A stretch of DNA of 47,906 nt, from positions 1 to 47,906 of the forward strand of contig NZ_FORM01000013.1 in the NCBI RefSeq assembly GCF_900114005.1, in the 5' to 3' direction. The translations under genes were made by a program, and so were the position numbers. Shown here piece after piece: positions 47,873-47,906 of the stretch. The notes under the pieces are model-generated. The model did not search any database. It was not told where the DNA came from and saw only the letters and a list, made by a program, of their open reading frames with translations. The stretch comes from Olleya namhaensis. GTDB lineage: Bacteria; Bacteroidota; Bacteroidia; Flavobacteriales; Flavobacteriaceae. Positions within the stretch are counted from its first letter, which is position 1. The number at the start of each line of letters is the position of its first letter.

Positions 47873-47906
47873 AAGGCGACGACCTACTCTCCCACAATGT
47901 AGTACC
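47873..47906 (-). rRNA. rrf: 5S rRNA, 3' end only (cut by the window edge)
   Basis: The minus strand of the last 34 bp reads through TGGGAGAGTAGGTCGTCGCC, the conserved 3' region of bacterial 5S rRNA, with a terminator directly after it. The 5' part, and probably 23S and 16S genes, lie beyond the right edge. Confidence 0.9.

Overview
This window looks like a chromosomal segment of a marine-type Flavobacteriaceae bacterium (phylum Bacteroidota). Reasons: AT-rich DNA; promoters resembling the Bacteroidota form TTG-N19-22-TAnnTTTG; weak or absent Shine-Dalgarno sequences; C-terminal type IX secretion (T9SS) sorting domains; SusC/Oar-like TonB-dependent receptors; lipoproteins of the DUF4249 and CHRD families; and flavobacterial small families (DUF6495, DUF6095). 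I cannot name the genus or species.

Layout. (a) 1-13566: a block of very large secreted surface proteins. The first is cut by the left edge and carries more than 30 near-identical 27-residue (81-bp) repeats, then a MopE-like acidic metal-binding segment and a T9SS tail. Two tandem paralogues follow (1542 and 1790 aa), with LamG-type modules and T9SS tails, and with matching promoter elements. (b) 13648-21061, minus strand: hisS, a DUF6495 gene next to a glycerophosphodiesterase-like lipoprotein, an Oar-type TonB receptor, and the rpsF-rpsR-rplI ribosomal operon. (c) 21274-31507: an orphan LytTR response regulator (+); priA, DUF2147, YihY/BrkB and nadC (-); rlmH and rdgB (+) around a small membrane-protein gene (-); then a DEAD-box RNA helicase with a long leader and a carboxypeptidase-regulatory-like protein. 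(d) 31627-37751: trmH and a CHRD lipoprotein (-), a TPR-sirtuin-outer-membrane-protein operon (+), and an ABC-F ATPase (-). (e) 37960-42837: trmD, rplS with a structured-looking leader, a ~700-bp region with no recognised gene but a strong terminator, a pentapeptide-repeat protein, and monomeric isocitrate dehydrogenase. (f) 43051-47400: a TonB receptor/DUF4249 lipoprotein pair, a REP-like palindromic element, then murQ overlapping a DUF6095 membrane gene. (g) The right edge holds the 3' end of a 5S rRNA on the minus strand with its terminator, so an rRNA operon enters from the right.

Most of the window is ordinary housekeeping: translation, RNA and tRNA modification, replication restart, NAD synthesis, TCA cycle and wall recycling. 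The least ordinary parts are the repeat-driven T9SS surface proteins, the promoter module shared by the two LamG paralogues, a sirtuin lacking the zinc-site cysteines, candidate leader RNAs upstream of the RNA helicase and rplS, and the unexplained 39.2-39.8 kb transcription unit. I saw no CRISPR array, intact insertion sequence, prophage, defence island or tRNA gene.
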